NCBI RefSeq assembly: GCF_001695575.1
Contig: NZ_LUAX01000001.1
Span: 806,001-870,000 of the forward strand
DNA length: 64,000 nucleotides
Direction of reading: 5' to 3'
From: Vibrio europaeus
GTDB taxonomy: Bacteria; Pseudomonadota; Gammaproteobacteria; Enterobacterales; Vibrionaceae
Shown: positions 9,384-18,058 of the stretch, one piece after another
How positions within the stretch are numbered: the first letter of the stretch is position 1
Layout of the letters: each line of letters opens with the position of its first letter
The notes under the pieces: generated by a model
What the model was told of the DNA's origin: nothing
Database searches by the model: none
Seen by the model: only the letters and a program-made list of their open reading frames with translations
Position numbers and translations under genes: made by a program

Positions 9384-10127
9384 ATGTTTGGAAAGTTAAA
9401 AGCTTCATTAGGAATTGGCGCGGCAAAAGTAGACACAGTGCTAGAAAGTATGTCTGTCTTTCAGGGGGAGACTCTGAGGGGAACCGTACATATTCAAGGT
9501 GGCGATGTTGAACAGCAGATCGACGCAATCAATCTAAAGCTTTGTACCGAGATGAAAGTTGAGAGCGACGAAAGCACCAGCTACCAAGATTTTATCTTAG
9601 CCAAACTTCAAGCTGTCCAACCATTTGTTATCCAACCCAATGAGAATAAACAGGTTCCTTTTGAGTTGCGCTTGGACGATGAAACTCCTATCACTGCACT
9701 TAATGCTCTGAAAAATCAATGCCATGTTTGGCTAGAAACAACGTTAGACATTGATTTCGCGATTGATCCTAAAGACCGTGACTTTGTTGAAGTCAAACCA
9801 TTGCCTGTGGTTGCCAAGATATTATCGGCCATCGAGCAAGCGGGCTTTGGTATGGTCAAAGCGGACGTTGAAAAAGGTTTCTTACGCGGTGGTAATTTCT
9901 CTTCGAAATCAGGTTGCTATCAGGAGATTGAGTTCCGTAATAGCGGCTTTATTAACAAAAAAGAAATCGAACTGTCGTTTATTCTTGATAGTGGGATTGT
10001 GCACTGTTTAGCAGAGGTCGATCGCTCGCTAAGTATGCGTGGCGACCAGTACATCTCGTTCTCGTTGAATCGAAATGCCCCTGATTCGGAGATAGCTGCA
10101 GCGGTCAACCGCATTCTTTCGGTTTAA
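9384..10127 (+). CDS. Spo0M-like (arrestin-fold) sporulation-control family protein
   Basis: 247 residues beginning M-F-G-K-L-K-A-S-L-G-I-G-A-A-K-V-D, typical of the Spo0M family, which has an arrestin-like beta-sandwich and occurs widely outside spore formers. In Bacillus it modulates sporulation and interacts with cytoskeletal proteins; its role in Vibrio is unknown. No signal peptide or membrane segment is seen. AAGGAT lies 8 bp before the ATG. Its TAA stop overlaps the stop of the convergent DUF3187 gene within one TTAA. Confidence 0.85.
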   Translation: MFGKLKASLGIGAAKVDTVLESMSVFQGETLRGTVHIQGGDVEQQIDAINLKLCTEMKVESDESTSYQDFILAKLQAVQPFVIQPNENKQVPFELRLDDETPITALNALKNQCHVWLETTLDIDFAIDPKDRDFVEVKPLPVVAKILSAIEQAGFGMVKADVEKGFLRGGNFSSKSGCYQEIEFRNSGFINKKEIELSFILDSGIVHCLAEVDRSLSMRGDQYISFSLNRNAPDSEIAAAVNRILSV

Positions 10128-11098
10128 GCAGCTGGGCCAAAGCGATAGCGGAACGCAACACCAAAAGCGATGTCGGTACTGTTATCCGCGTGGAACATGT
10201 TCTCCACCAAGGTAATTTCAACCGCTGCATTTTTGAGTGTATAGCGGTAGCCGTAGGTAAACTCGGTGGAGGGTTTTGAAAATTCTCCACCATCATCCAG
10301 TAAGCCTTGATGCGATGCCAGCTGACCAATAAAAGTGTGGTTTTCAAACCACTCATAGCGGTAACTGATGCCGACTGTCCAGGTAGAGTCGCGATAGGGC
10401 ATTTGAACAAAGTCTGTAGGAGTATCTCTAAATGTTAAGGCTGCGGTAGCGTCCAGTGCATGCTTTTCTCGCACGTAACCATAATTTACTTGCACGCTTT
10501 GCTCAAAATCTGACGCGCTGAAGAGGCCCTTGTCGGTATCGTTGTAATAGAGTGAAGCTCCAATGGATATACCGTGATGGTCGTCCGCAAACGCTTGATA
10601 CTGTACATACCCTGTCACAGCACTGCTCAAAGTTTTGCTACGAAACCCTTCTTCTTGTACGCCGTACTCTGGCATATCGATTACAAATCGATTCCGCTCG
10701 ACATCTTCACGCCCATTTTGGTCAATTCCGACAAAATCATGAAAGGCAATGGTTGGCTTATCTAGATGGTTGTTAGCAGCAAAGTTCCAGCGATACTGGA
10801 GGTCGATTTGCCAATCTGAGTCAAGTTGCCATTTACTGCCAATAGCAAGCTGGTTTTGGTAATAATCGAGTTCATAAGTGGCGGTCACTGCCCAAATACT
10901 GGAAATGGTTCCTGACCCATAAACTTCATATTCATCGCTGTCTAAAGAGAATCCAGAACGGAGCTGAGGAGAGTGGACATTGGTATGGAGAGGCGACTGA
11001 GTATAACTTTGTAGAGGTCCGTATCCATCGTCGGCTGAGGCATGATTTATCGTTAGCAAAACGATAATGCTGATCAAGAACCAGAGTTTCCCTCCCAT
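10124..11098 (-). CDS. DUF3187-family outer-membrane beta-barrel protein
   Basis: A 324-residue exported protein: signal peptide over about residues 1-22 (hydrophobic stretch then H-A-S-A-D), followed by alternating aromatic/polar strands and ending in Y-R-F-G-P-A-A, as in outer-membrane barrels. It matches my memory of DUF3187 proteins of Vibrio and Shewanella. Function unknown. The ATG at 11098 is chosen because GGAGG sits 8 bp upstream; an in-frame TTG at 11110 is less likely. Confidence 0.75.
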   Translation of the reverse strand: MGGKLWFLISIIVLLTINHASADDGYGPLQSYTQSPLHTNVHSPQLRSGFSLDSDEYEVYGSGTISSIWAVTATYELDYYQNQLAIGSKWQLDSDWQIDLQYRWNFAANNHLDKPTIAFHDFVGIDQNGREDVERNRFVIDMPEYGVQEEGFRSKTLSSAVTGYVQYQAFADDHHGISIGASLYYNDTDKGLFSASDFEQSVQVNYGYVREKHALDATAALTFRDTPTDFVQMPYRDSTWTVGISYRYEWFENHTFIGQLASHQGLLDDGGEFSKPSTEFTYGYRYTLKNAAVEITLVENMFHADNSTDIAFGVAFRYRFGPAA

Positions 11099-11170
11099 TG
11101 TTGCCTCCAACTATATTATTATCTATTTGATAGAAATATAGTTTAAGAGACGAGGCTTTGCTAAATCGAA

Positions 11171-11198
11171 AGGCTTACCTGAGTTTACAGGTAAGCCT
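11171..11198 (-). terminator. Intrinsic terminator downstream of relV
   Basis: AGGCTTACCTG (11171-11181) pairs perfectly with CAGGTAAGCCT (11188-11198), an 11-bp stem with a 6-base loop, 8 bp after the relV stop. On the minus strand only TTTCG follows, so the T-tract is weak. Confidence 0.65.
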
Positions 11199-11205
11199 AG
11201 AAGGG

Positions 11206-11979
11206 TTAAGCGGCACTTAGGTGAGTCGTGATGTATGGCAACCAAGCATTTTGGTACAGCTCTTTAGATTCACTACGCATATTGCGAATCTGTGCCATTT
11301 CAAACTCGTTGTAGTCACGATCTTCAATCGCAGCGGCGCGTTCGATTTTCTGAATACGCTCGTAGATGTCATGCTCTGGACCACTTTTCACATCTGCAAT
11401 CGCTTTTAGATGAAGCTGTACTTCAGCAACTAAATTTGTTTTAGGCAGCTGGACGAGTACGTTTAAGTCGCGGTATCCAGATTCCGCTGGTTTCTTAAAG
11501 CGGTTTTTGACTTTAACAATGGTTGTCTCGCGGTTAAGTACTTCATAGGCAGACATCAGGCTTTCAATGTCGTCAGCGACAATAGTTGCACGGGCTAGGT
11601 CTGTAATTCGCTCTGTTTGACCATCAAGTTCATAAGCAATCTTTTCTTTAGCACGGTCAGACGATTTAACACCAGCGAAGTAAGATTCTGTTGAAGTCAG
11701 TAGGGCAGTACTTTTACAAATGGTCTCTAGCTCTGCCTGAGCTTGATGGGCTTTGCTATACAGCACGTCGAAATCAGTGTATGGCTGAAGTGGAGTGGTC
11801 GACATTGACTTAATGCCGTAAAGGCCGCTTAGGTTATGTTTGAATGCTTTGGAACACACTTCGTTCTGGTTAGTAGAACGGTTTTCCTCGTTACCCGGCG
11901 CGGTTGGAATAGCAGCAAATGCAGGGGCACGGCTGAGCATTAGAAGCATCAGGGCCGTAGTTCGCAAAAATAGGCTCAT
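11206..11979 (-). CDS. relV: Small alarmone synthetase RelV, (p)ppGpp synthetase domain protein
   Basis: 257 residues, the length of V. cholerae RelV (VC1224). A RelA/SpoT synthetase domain spans about 65-245: K105 in V-K-S-S-D-R-A-K-E-K, the D-L-A-R-A-T-I-V motif (D127, R130) and A-E-V-Q-L-H-L with the catalytic glutamate near 186. No HD hydrolase, TGS or ACT domain is present. RelV makes (p)ppGpp from ATP and GDP/GTP. Oddly, residues 1-22 look like a Sec signal peptide with an A-F-A cleavage site, and Cys42 and Cys88 could form a disulfide. Neighbouring synteny (tpm, purT, cdd) supports the assignment. Confidence 0.85.
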   Translation of the reverse strand: MSLFLRTTALMLLMLSRAPAFAAIPTAPGNEENRSTNQNEVCSKAFKHNLSGLYGIKSMSTTPLQPYTDFDVLYSKAHQAQAELETICKSTALLTSTESYFAGVKSSDRAKEKIAYELDGQTERITDLARATIVADDIESLMSAYEVLNRETTIVKVKNRFKKPAESGYRDLNVLVQLPKTNLVAEVQLHLKAIADVKSGPEHDIYERIQKIERAAAIEDRDYNEFEMAQIRNMRSESKELYQNAWLPYITTHLSAA

Positions 11980-12317
11980 TCACTCTCCTTAGATGTGTAG
12001 GGCTTAGCTAAAAAGGTGTCGAAAAAAGTTTCAATCACTAGCGCTACTCATCTCTACATAGTTAATGGGGGCAATTTGTGCGATTCCAATCGCTTTCCCG
12101 TTGACTGCTGATAAAAGTTTGAACAGTCTCGCATTTCCTTTGCGTTTAGTTAGAGTGCAACCCTTATTAAAGGTTCATCCTCTATTTGTAACCAAGTATA
12201 TCTATAGAAAATGAACCTAATCTGAATGAAGTTTTCAGATCCTTCTTGGAGAAGGGATACCACTACGCTTCACTTTCCGATAGGCTATGCGCTACAAGTC
12301 AGTCACAGAGAAAGAAA

Positions 12318-12968
12318 ATGAAAGACCCCGAATTTTGGCACGGCAAATGGGCGGCAAACCAGATTGGTTTTCACCTAGAGGACGTCAATCCGCTACTGAT
12401 TAAATATTGGCAGGAAACGAACCCAAGCCAAGAAGACAACGTATTTGTCCCATTATGTGGAAAGTCAGAAGACTTGGTATGGCTGGCAACGAAACACTCT
12501 GATGTGCAGGGAGTAGAGCTGAGCAATATTGCCGTGCGTGCTTTCTTTTCAGAACATTTTTACACGCCAATGGTGATGCCGATTAATGGTCAGCATGAAC
12601 TGTTTCAGTTCGATGAGCTATCAATCTATGTCGGTGACTACTTTACTGCGCCAATCAAGCCGGTTGATATTGTCTATGATCGTGCCTCGCTCATTGCTTT
12701 ACCAAAAGAAATGCGAGTGCAATACGTAGAAAAGATTAAGTCGCTGCTTAAACCCGGCGGGCGTATTTTGCTGGTTACTCTCGATTATGATCAAGAGTTG
12801 ATGCCAGGGCCTCCATTTGCTGTCCCTGAATCTGAGGTGAGAGCGCTGTACGAGGGTTACAAGATCGCTAAGCTAGAGAGTAATGAAGACGCTGAAAAGC
12901 ATCCTAAGATTGCTAAACATGAGTCTGCTCGATTCGTTGAAGAAGTTTACTTGATCGAAGCGGTTTAA
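12318..12968 (+). CDS. tpm: Thiopurine S-methyltransferase
   Basis: A 216-residue SAM-dependent methyltransferase. The start [11 protein letters not shown] and the SAM-binding loop [16 protein letters not shown] are characteristic of bacterial Tpm, which methylates thiopurines and, in some species, selenium or tellurium species. The ATG at 12318 gives the family N-terminus; a longer in-frame version from 12246 lacks similarity. Single gene, ending in a bidirectional terminator shared with purT. Confidence 0.92.
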   Translation: MKDPEFWHGKWAANQIGFHLEDVNPLLIKYWQETNPSQEDNVFVPLCGKSEDLVWLATKHSDVQGVELSNIAVRAFFSEHFYTPMVMPINGQHELFQFDELSIYVGDYFTAPIKPVDIVYDRASLIALPKEMRVQYVEKIKSLLKPGGRILLVTLDYDQELMPGPPFAVPESEVRALYEGYKIAKLESNEDAEKHPKIAKHESARFVEEVYLIEAV

Positions 12969-12984
12969 TTCTAAAATGAATAAG

Positions 12985-13015
12985 GGCTTGGTCATTTCAA
13001 AAGACCAAGCCTTTT
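12985..13015. terminator. Bidirectional terminator between tpm and purT
   Basis: GGCTTGGTC (12985-12993) and GACCAAGCC (13003-13011) form a 9-bp stem, followed by TTTT on the plus strand. The minus strand reads CTTATT after the stem, a weaker T-tract. Confidence 0.75.
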
Positions 13016-13032
13016 AGTTTCGATAGAACGCC

Positions 13033-14208
13033 TTAGTAAATAATTTTTACTTTATCTGCGCTTTTTTTGGCGTCTTCAATCGCTTGCTCTACAGAATCAC
13101 GTCGAGTTATCGCGACCCCTAAACGGCGACGTCCATCAATATCTGGTTTGCCAAACAGACGAAGCTGCGTTTGTGGCGCTGCTAACGCATCCGTTAGGCC
13201 TTCGAAGCGAATATCGGTTGATGTTCCTTGCCCTAAGATAACGGCTGAGGCTGCAGGCCCGTACTGAGTAATCCCTGCGATTGGCATACCTGTAAATGCG
13301 CGAACGTGCAGAGCGAACTCAGAACTGTCTTGGGACATCAGAGTAACGAGGCCAGTATCGTGTGGGCGAGGTGAGACTTCGTTAAAGATAACCGTGTCGC
13401 CTTTGACAAACAGCTCAACTCCAAAGATGCCGTAACCACCAAGTGCGTTCACCACTTTACCCGCAGCGTCTTGGGCAGCGTTTAGCGCGTTATCAGTCAT
13501 AACTTGTGGCTGCCAAGATTCACGGTAGTCTCCATCTTCCTGACGATGACCAATTGGCGCACAGAAATGTACGCCATCCACAGCGCGAACGGTGAGCAAA
13601 GTGATCTCGTAATCGAAATCAATAAACCCTTCTACAATAACGCGACCTGCTCCAGTACGTCCGCCTTCTTGTGCATAGTTCCAAGCCTTATCAATATCTT
13701 CAGCACTCTTAATGACACTTTGGCCTTTGCCTGAAGAACTCATGACCGGTTTACATACACACGGCACACCAACCGCTTCTACTGCGGCAACAAATTCTTC
13801 ATAGCTGTCTGCAAAACGATATGGGGAAGTCGTTAAGCCTAGCTCTTCTGCGGCTAAGCGACGGATCCCTTCGCGGTTCATTGTTAGCTTTGTTGCCTTC
13901 GCTGTTGGCACGACGTTCAAGCCTTGGGCTTCTAATTCTACTAACGTATCGGTTGCGATGGCTTCAATTTCAGGGACGACATAATCTGGTTGTTCTTTTT
14001 CGATGATAGCCTGTAGCGCGTCTCCATCAAGCATATCTACTGTATAGCTGCGATGGGCAACCTGCATAGCTGGTGCATTTTCGTAACGATCGCATGCGAT
14101 CACTTCAAGACCGAGGCGTTGGCATTCGATGGCGACTTCTTTACCGAGTTCTCCTGAGCCAAGAAGCAGAACGCGAGTTGCATGATTTGCTGTTGCAGTA
14201 CCGAACAT
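13033..14208 (-). CDS. purT: Formate-dependent phosphoribosylglycinamide formyltransferase 2
   Basis: Alternative third step of de novo purine synthesis: formate, ATP and GAR to FGAR. ATP-grasp enzyme of 391 residues; the N-terminal nucleotide-binding loop is [10 protein letters not shown] (15-24), the ATP-grasp glycine-rich loop is M-S-S-S-G-K-G-Q-S (about 158-166), and the metal-binding [11 protein letters not shown] is near 281-291. A PurR operator lies 65-80 bp upstream of the ATG, so repression by purines is expected. Confidence 0.96.
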   Translation of the reverse strand: MFGTATANHATRVLLLGSGELGKEVAIECQRLGLEVIACDRYENAPAMQVAHRSYTVDMLDGDALQAIIEKEQPDYVVPEIEAIATDTLVELEAQGLNVVPTAKATKLTMNREGIRRLAAEELGLTTSPYRFADSYEEFVAAVEAVGVPCVCKPVMSSSGKGQSVIKSAEDIDKAWNYAQEGGRTGAGRVIVEGFIDFDYEITLLTVRAVDGVHFCAPIGHRQEDGDYRESWQPQVMTDNALNAAQDAAGKVVNALGGYGIFGVELFVKGDTVIFNEVSPRPHDTGLVTLMSQDSSEFALHVRAFTGMPIAGITQYGPAASAVILGQGTSTDIRFEGLTDALAAPQTQLRLFGKPDIDGRRRLGVAITRRDSVEQAIEDAKKSADKVKIIY

Positions 14209-14272
14209 AATTAACCCTAAAATGTAAGAGGAATAGAAGGTTTTGCGAGCATGATACTCATTGGAACAAGAA

Positions 14273-14288
14273 AAGCAAACGTTTGCCT
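14273..14288. promoter_or_regulatory. PurR operator for purT
   Basis: The core GCAAACGTTTGC (14275-14286) is a perfect palindrome and matches the consensus PurR box ACGCAAACGTTTGCGT at 12 central positions. It sits 65-80 bp upstream of purT. Confidence 0.85.
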
Positions 14289-14486
14289 TGTGGTGTTTGG
14301 TGAGATTTAGTGGGGGAGTGCTGCTAGGTAAGAGCGATGAAATCTACAATTCCCACAATTTTCAACTTTCTTACCGCTTTTTGGGTGTTTATTGAGCAAT
14401 TGCAATCACTTATTACGTAAATACTCAGCTTTAGAGTTATAATCACTAACAATAAACAACTCTAACAAGATACGGCTACCAACTTA

Positions 14487-15692
14487 ATGCAGTTCGACCC
14501 CGAAAAATCCATAAAAATACCAATCGGTACGCTGACCGTTGGTATGTTTGTGACTGCAATTGAAGACAGTAAACGCGTCAATCTCGCCAATGCGGGGCGT
14601 GTACCGTCTGAGCAAGCAGTCAAACAGCTTGTTAAAAATGGAGTTAAATTTGCTTGGGTAGACAAGGAGTTGTCAGTAAAAGGGAGTGTTTTTAAACCCG
14701 TTAAGGTTGTGGAAGAAGTTGAACCTGAAAAAGAAGCTTCAACACCAGTGAAGCGGAAGAAGGTGAGCCGATTTTCGCAACAGAAGAAAGCGCAGAAAAT
14801 AATCAAAGAAGCGAAAGGTCTGGCTAACAGGATTCTGACGCAAACTTTTGAAGGTAAGCCAATACATGTCTCTGAATTGGATGACCTCGCAGACGACATG
14901 ATCGAGTCTGTGTTGCTTGATTCCGATGCATTGCACTGTGTTTCTGCACTTCGTAATAAAGACGAGTACTTACTTGAACACTCAGTCAACGTTGCGACTC
15001 TGCTCGTGACCTTTGGTAAACATCTTGGCCTGCCTAAAGAGACGCTAAAACAACTGGCGATTGGGGGCATTATTCACGATGTTGGCAAAATTAAGGTTGA
15101 TGATAAAGTTCTGCACAAACCTGCTCGGTTAACACCCGAAGAGTTTGAGCATATGAAGCTTCATCAGGTTTACGCGAAAGAGATCATCACAACGGTAACA
15201 GGTTTGAGTGATGTTAGCCGCGACGTTTGTTTGATGCATCATGAAAAGCTCGATGGGAACGGTTATCCAGCGGGGCTAAAAGGTGATGAAATCCCTCTAC
15301 ACGGTCGCATGAGCTGTATCGTTGATATCTATGACGCGTTGACTGCCGATCGCTGTTACAAGCAAGGTATGAGCCCAGCAGAAGCGTTTAAGATACTCTT
15401 GAGCTTAACTCCTAATCATTTAGATAAAGAGTTGGTGTACAAATTCATCAACTGTATTGGCGTTTTCCCTGTTGGGGCTTTGGTAGAGTTGAGTGATGGA
15501 CGTGTAGGTATTGTTTGGACTTCGAATTCCCACGAGCCGCTAAAGCCAGAGATTAAATGTTTCTACTCGCGTAAGTATCGTCGGTTTGTCGATGTAAGTT
15601 TTGTCGATATGAAAACCACCAAACTAACGATTAAGAAGGCTATTGCCCCAAGTCAGTTAGAAGTGGACCCCAAACCGTTTTTTGATGTTTGA
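14487..15692 (+). CDS. HD-GYP domain cyclic-di-GMP phosphodiesterase with N-terminal DUF3391
   Basis: A 401-residue cytoplasmic protein. Residues 1-120 resemble DUF3391 (K-I-P-I-G-T-L-x-V-G-M-F-V...), commonly paired with HD-GYP. The HD-GYP domain covers about 140-340: H-S-V-N-V-A (about 164), I-I-H-D-V-G-K-I-K (about 194-202), H-H-E-K-L-D-G-N-G-Y-P (about 251-261) and D-I-Y-D-A-L-T-A-D-R (about 285-294). All metal ligands and the GYP motif are present, so it should hydrolyse c-di-GMP. The basic linker around residues 85-115 is unusual but uncharacterised. No strong ribosome site precedes the ATG. Confidence 0.9.
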   Translation: MQFDPEKSIKIPIGTLTVGMFVTAIEDSKRVNLANAGRVPSEQAVKQLVKNGVKFAWVDKELSVKGSVFKPVKVVEEVEPEKEASTPVKRKKVSRFSQQKKAQKIIKEAKGLANRILTQTFEGKPIHVSELDDLADDMIESVLLDSDALHCVSALRNKDEYLLEHSVNVATLLVTFGKHLGLPKETLKQLAIGGIIHDVGKIKVDDKVLHKPARLTPEEFEHMKLHQVYAKEIITTVTGLSDVSRDVCLMHHEKLDGNGYPAGLKGDEIPLHGRMSCIVDIYDALTADRCYKQGMSPAEAFKILLSLTPNHLDKELVYKFINCIGVFPVGALVELSDGRVGIVWTSNSHEPLKPEIKCFYSRKYRRFVDVSFVDMKTTKLTIKKAIAPSQLEVDPKPFFDV

Positions 15693-15710
15693 GCTAGAAA
15701 TGATACAAGA

Positions 15711-15735
15711 AAAGGCGCTGTTATAGCGCCTTTTT
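15711..15735. terminator. Bidirectional terminator between HD-GYP gene and cdd
   Basis: AAAGGCGCT and AGCGCC-TTTTT flank a 5-base loop; the stem has A-rich and T-rich flanks, so it can stop transcripts from both converging genes. Confidence 0.85.
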
Positions 15736-15739
15736 CGAT

Positions 15740-16627
15740 TTACAGTTCCAAGTAAGTAATTGGAATGTCAGGGTTTAGAGCTTCTAGGGTTGCTTGTGTG
15801 TTTGCTAGGTGGCTAATCGTACCGTCTTCGACTTCCACTAAAGCCGCTGAATCGATACTTTCAAGTTCTTGGCGGTCTAACAGTAGTTGGATCAATGCAA
15901 CCTGAAGTGGCGGTAAACTTGGGTTAAATGCAGCGTTTTCTGCATATGCGCCTTGATATACTTTGCCATCTTTGGTCTTAATCGCGACACCACTTAAGTT
16001 GTGTGTATAAGGAGCATGGCTTCGATTTAATGCGGCGACAGCTAGCTGTAGTAGCTCATCTTGCTCTTGTGTTTGTTTTCCATGGTCAACAGAGGTCATC
16101 AATGCTGATTCGATGCCAAGATCTGAAGGGCCAAACGACTCTGGTAAGTAGTAATGAAGTGGTTGTCCTTCACGCTTAGGCAGTTGGATCTTAAGCTCGT
16201 TAGCGGTTGAAAGTTCATTCATAAACTGACGACAGTGACCACAAGGGCTGTAGTTGATCGTGATGTCAGCAACGCCTTGTTCACCCTTCATCCACGCATG
16301 GCTGATTGCTGATTGCTCTGCGTGAACGGTTTGCCCTAGTTGAACGCCGTCAAACTCGACATTCGCGCCGAAGTACAGTTTGCCAGATAGGCCGCGAACA
16401 ATTGCACCCACATAAAACTTTGAAAGCGGAGCATAGGAATAAGCGGCTGCAAATGGAAGTAGCAATACTCGTAGTTCCGCGTCTTCAAGACCTGAAATAG
16501 CGAGGAGTTGCTCAAATTGCTCTGAAGAAATCGTCGCGTCAAAATCGTCAGCAAGAAGAATAGGAGATAAGAAATCTGCTACGTTTTGTGGCACTTCAGA
16601 TAGCGCCTGTTCAATGCGGCTTCTCAT
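15740..16627 (-). CDS. cdd: Cytidine deaminase
   Basis: Converts cytidine and deoxycytidine to uridine derivatives in pyrimidine salvage. With the ATG at 16627 it has 295 residues, the size of the E. coli type dimeric enzyme with an N-terminal catalytic and C-terminal degenerate domain. The zinc site is [10 protein letters not shown] (about 101-110) and S-P-C-G-H-C-R-Q-F (about 129-137). A longer in-frame start at 16648 is not needed. Regulatory sites for CRP and CytR lie upstream. Confidence 0.93.
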   Translation of the reverse strand: MRSRIEQALSEVPQNVADFLSPILLADDFDATISSEQFEQLLAISGLEDAELRVLLLPFAAAYSYAPLSKFYVGAIVRGLSGKLYFGANVEFDGVQLGQTVHAEQSAISHAWMKGEQGVADITINYSPCGHCRQFMNELSTANELKIQLPKREGQPLHYYLPESFGPSDLGIESALMTSVDHGKQTQEQDELLQLAVAALNRSHAPYTHNLSGVAIKTKDGKVYQGAYAENAAFNPSLPPLQVALIQLLLDRQELESIDSAALVEVEDGTISHLANTQATLEALNPDIPITYLEL

Positions 16628-16734
16628 AGTGAGTCCTTTAATAAACATCGTTGATATCTTTGAGTTTAGAGCCAGATACTGGTGTGTAAACTCCGATATT
16701 GGTATTACATTTTATGTAAAGATGAGAATTATTC

Positions 16735-16799
16735 GGCGATCAAGATCACAAAATATATTGTAACGATATTGTCTGTTGCATTATTTGAGTGATGTCACA
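16735..16799 (-). promoter_or_regulatory. CRP-CytR-CRP type regulatory region of cdd
   Basis: Two CRP-like sites, GGCGA-N6-TCACA (16735-16750) and TTTGA-N6-TCACA (16784-16799), lie 49 bp apart centre to centre. Between them GTTGCATT (16775-16782) is an exact copy of the CytR octamer and ATTGTAAC (16757-16764) a degenerate inverted copy with a 10-bp spacer. This is the layout of CytR-regulated nucleoside promoters such as deoP2 and cdd in E. coli. Confidence 0.65.
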
Positions 16800-16870
16800 C
16801 ATGATAACGATTACAGGCGGGAAATTAGTGATATGCGTCGAGCCGCTAGTTGCAGCTCGACATCAATTAC

Positions 16871-17548
16871 TTACGCTGACAACCAGACTGCTAAGGTAAA
16901 GAAGGAAGGTGCAAGGATTGAGGTGATCACGCCACACACAACAAGCGCAAGTGAGCTAAATGCCGCATCTTGACCATCTTTCTCAGCGCAGGTTGCTGTC
17001 CCCAGCGCATGGGAAACCGTCCCCATGGTGAGTCCTTTGGCAATAGGATGAGTGATGTTGAGTAAGCTATAAATTGGATAGGCCATAATCGCACCGAACA
17101 GGCCAACAATTAAAACCAGTATTGCGGCGATGGCGGGTTCACCACCTAGGTGACTAGAAACTTCCATCGCAATCGGAGTGGTGACTGATTTACCTAATAG
17201 GCTAGCGATAAGAGAAATATCTGCCTTTAAGTAAACCGCAATCATACTCGCGGTAAACATTGACATGATACTGCCCACACCACACGCCAACATGATGATG
17301 CGCCAATTCGCTCGGATCTGCGGTAACTGCTCATATAGAGGGTAAGCGAGCGCAACTACTGCAGGTTGTAATAGATAATTGATCCACTGATTGTCGGCGT
17401 AATAAGTTTCAAATGGCACTTTTAAGTAAGTAAGCAGCGGAATAAGTACTGCTAGGCTCACCAATAAAGGGTTCATAAAAGGGCTTTTTACTTTTTGGCA
17501 TAGCCAGCGTGCGGCAAAGAAAACAACAATAGTGACAAGTAACCACAT
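16871..17548 (-). CDS. LrgB/CidB (YohK-like) family membrane protein
   Basis: A 225-residue inner-membrane protein with about six to seven hydrophobic segments, ending in a LrgB-type segment (G-T-A-T-C-A-E-K-D-G-Q-D-A-A-F-S-S-L-A-L near 182-201). LrgAB/CidAB proteins are linked to murein hydrolase export, programmed lysis or pyruvate/glycolate transport in different bacteria. Its ATG overlaps the stop of the upstream LrgA-type gene by one base (TAATG on the minus strand), so the two are translationally coupled. In E. coli yohJ-yohK likewise precede cdd. Confidence 0.88.
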   Translation of the reverse strand: MWLLVTIVVFFAARWLCQKVKSPFMNPLLVSLAVLIPLLTYLKVPFETYYADNQWINYLLQPAVVALAYPLYEQLPQIRANWRIIMLACGVGSIMSMFTASMIAVYLKADISLIASLLGKSVTTPIAMEVSSHLGGEPAIAAILVLIVGLFGAIMAYPIYSLLNITHPIAKGLTMGTVSHALGTATCAEKDGQDAAFSSLALVVCGVITSILAPSFFTLAVWLSA

Positions 17549-17913
17549 TATTTTTGTCCTCCTTTAAGCATGCGATCGAGCATTAAACCCAGAACGACCA
17601 GTACGATCAGAGTACCACCCACAGCACTTGCTAAAATCGGTAAGGCGTTAGCGATTAACATATCGAAGTGCTCCATCAAGCCAACACTGATAGGAACAAA
17701 AAGTAGTACCATGTAGCGAATAAAGAGAGAGGCACCGGGTTTTACCCAGTCTGACGGAACGAGTCCGCTCGCAAGCAAACCAAACAAAATCAGCATACCG
17801 ATGATGCTGCCAGGAATAGAGATACCTAATAAGTGTTGAATATTAATGCCCGCGACAAGGCACAAAAATATCAGCCCCATAGATACGACGTATTGAAGCA
17901 AAGTTTTCGCCAT
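17548..17913 (-). CDS. LrgA/CidA (YohJ-like) family holin-like membrane protein
   Basis: About 121 residues with four transmembrane segments and the family motif [12 protein letters not shown] near residues 33-44. It is the predicted partner of the LrgB-type protein encoded immediately downstream. The ATG at 17913 gives the usual N-terminus (M-A-K-T-L-L-Q-Y); an in-frame TTG at 17970 would add 19 polar residues and is less likely. No strong ribosome site was seen for either. Confidence 0.87.
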   Translation of the reverse strand: MAKTLLQYVVSMGLIFLCLVAGINIQHLLGISIPGSIIGMLILFGLLASGLVPSDWVKPGASLFIRYMVLLFVPISVGLMEHFDMLIANALPILASAVGGTLIVLVVLGLMLDRMLKGGQK

Positions 17914-18058
17914 AGTGTAGAGTCGTCCAACTGCAGAACCTTCAGAGAGCTGAAGGCTCGAATTATTCAAATGCCTAACTTAGAGTTTTGATTAGTATTT
18001 AGAGAGTTAGGCCAGATTGTAGGGTGCAGGACTTGGTTACTATTATTAATTTTGACTA

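Noticed and set aside
14462..15070. 202-residue minus-strand reading frame
   Set aside because: Lies fully inside the HD-GYP gene, has a Ser/Leu/Thr-rich low-information protein and no ribosome site.
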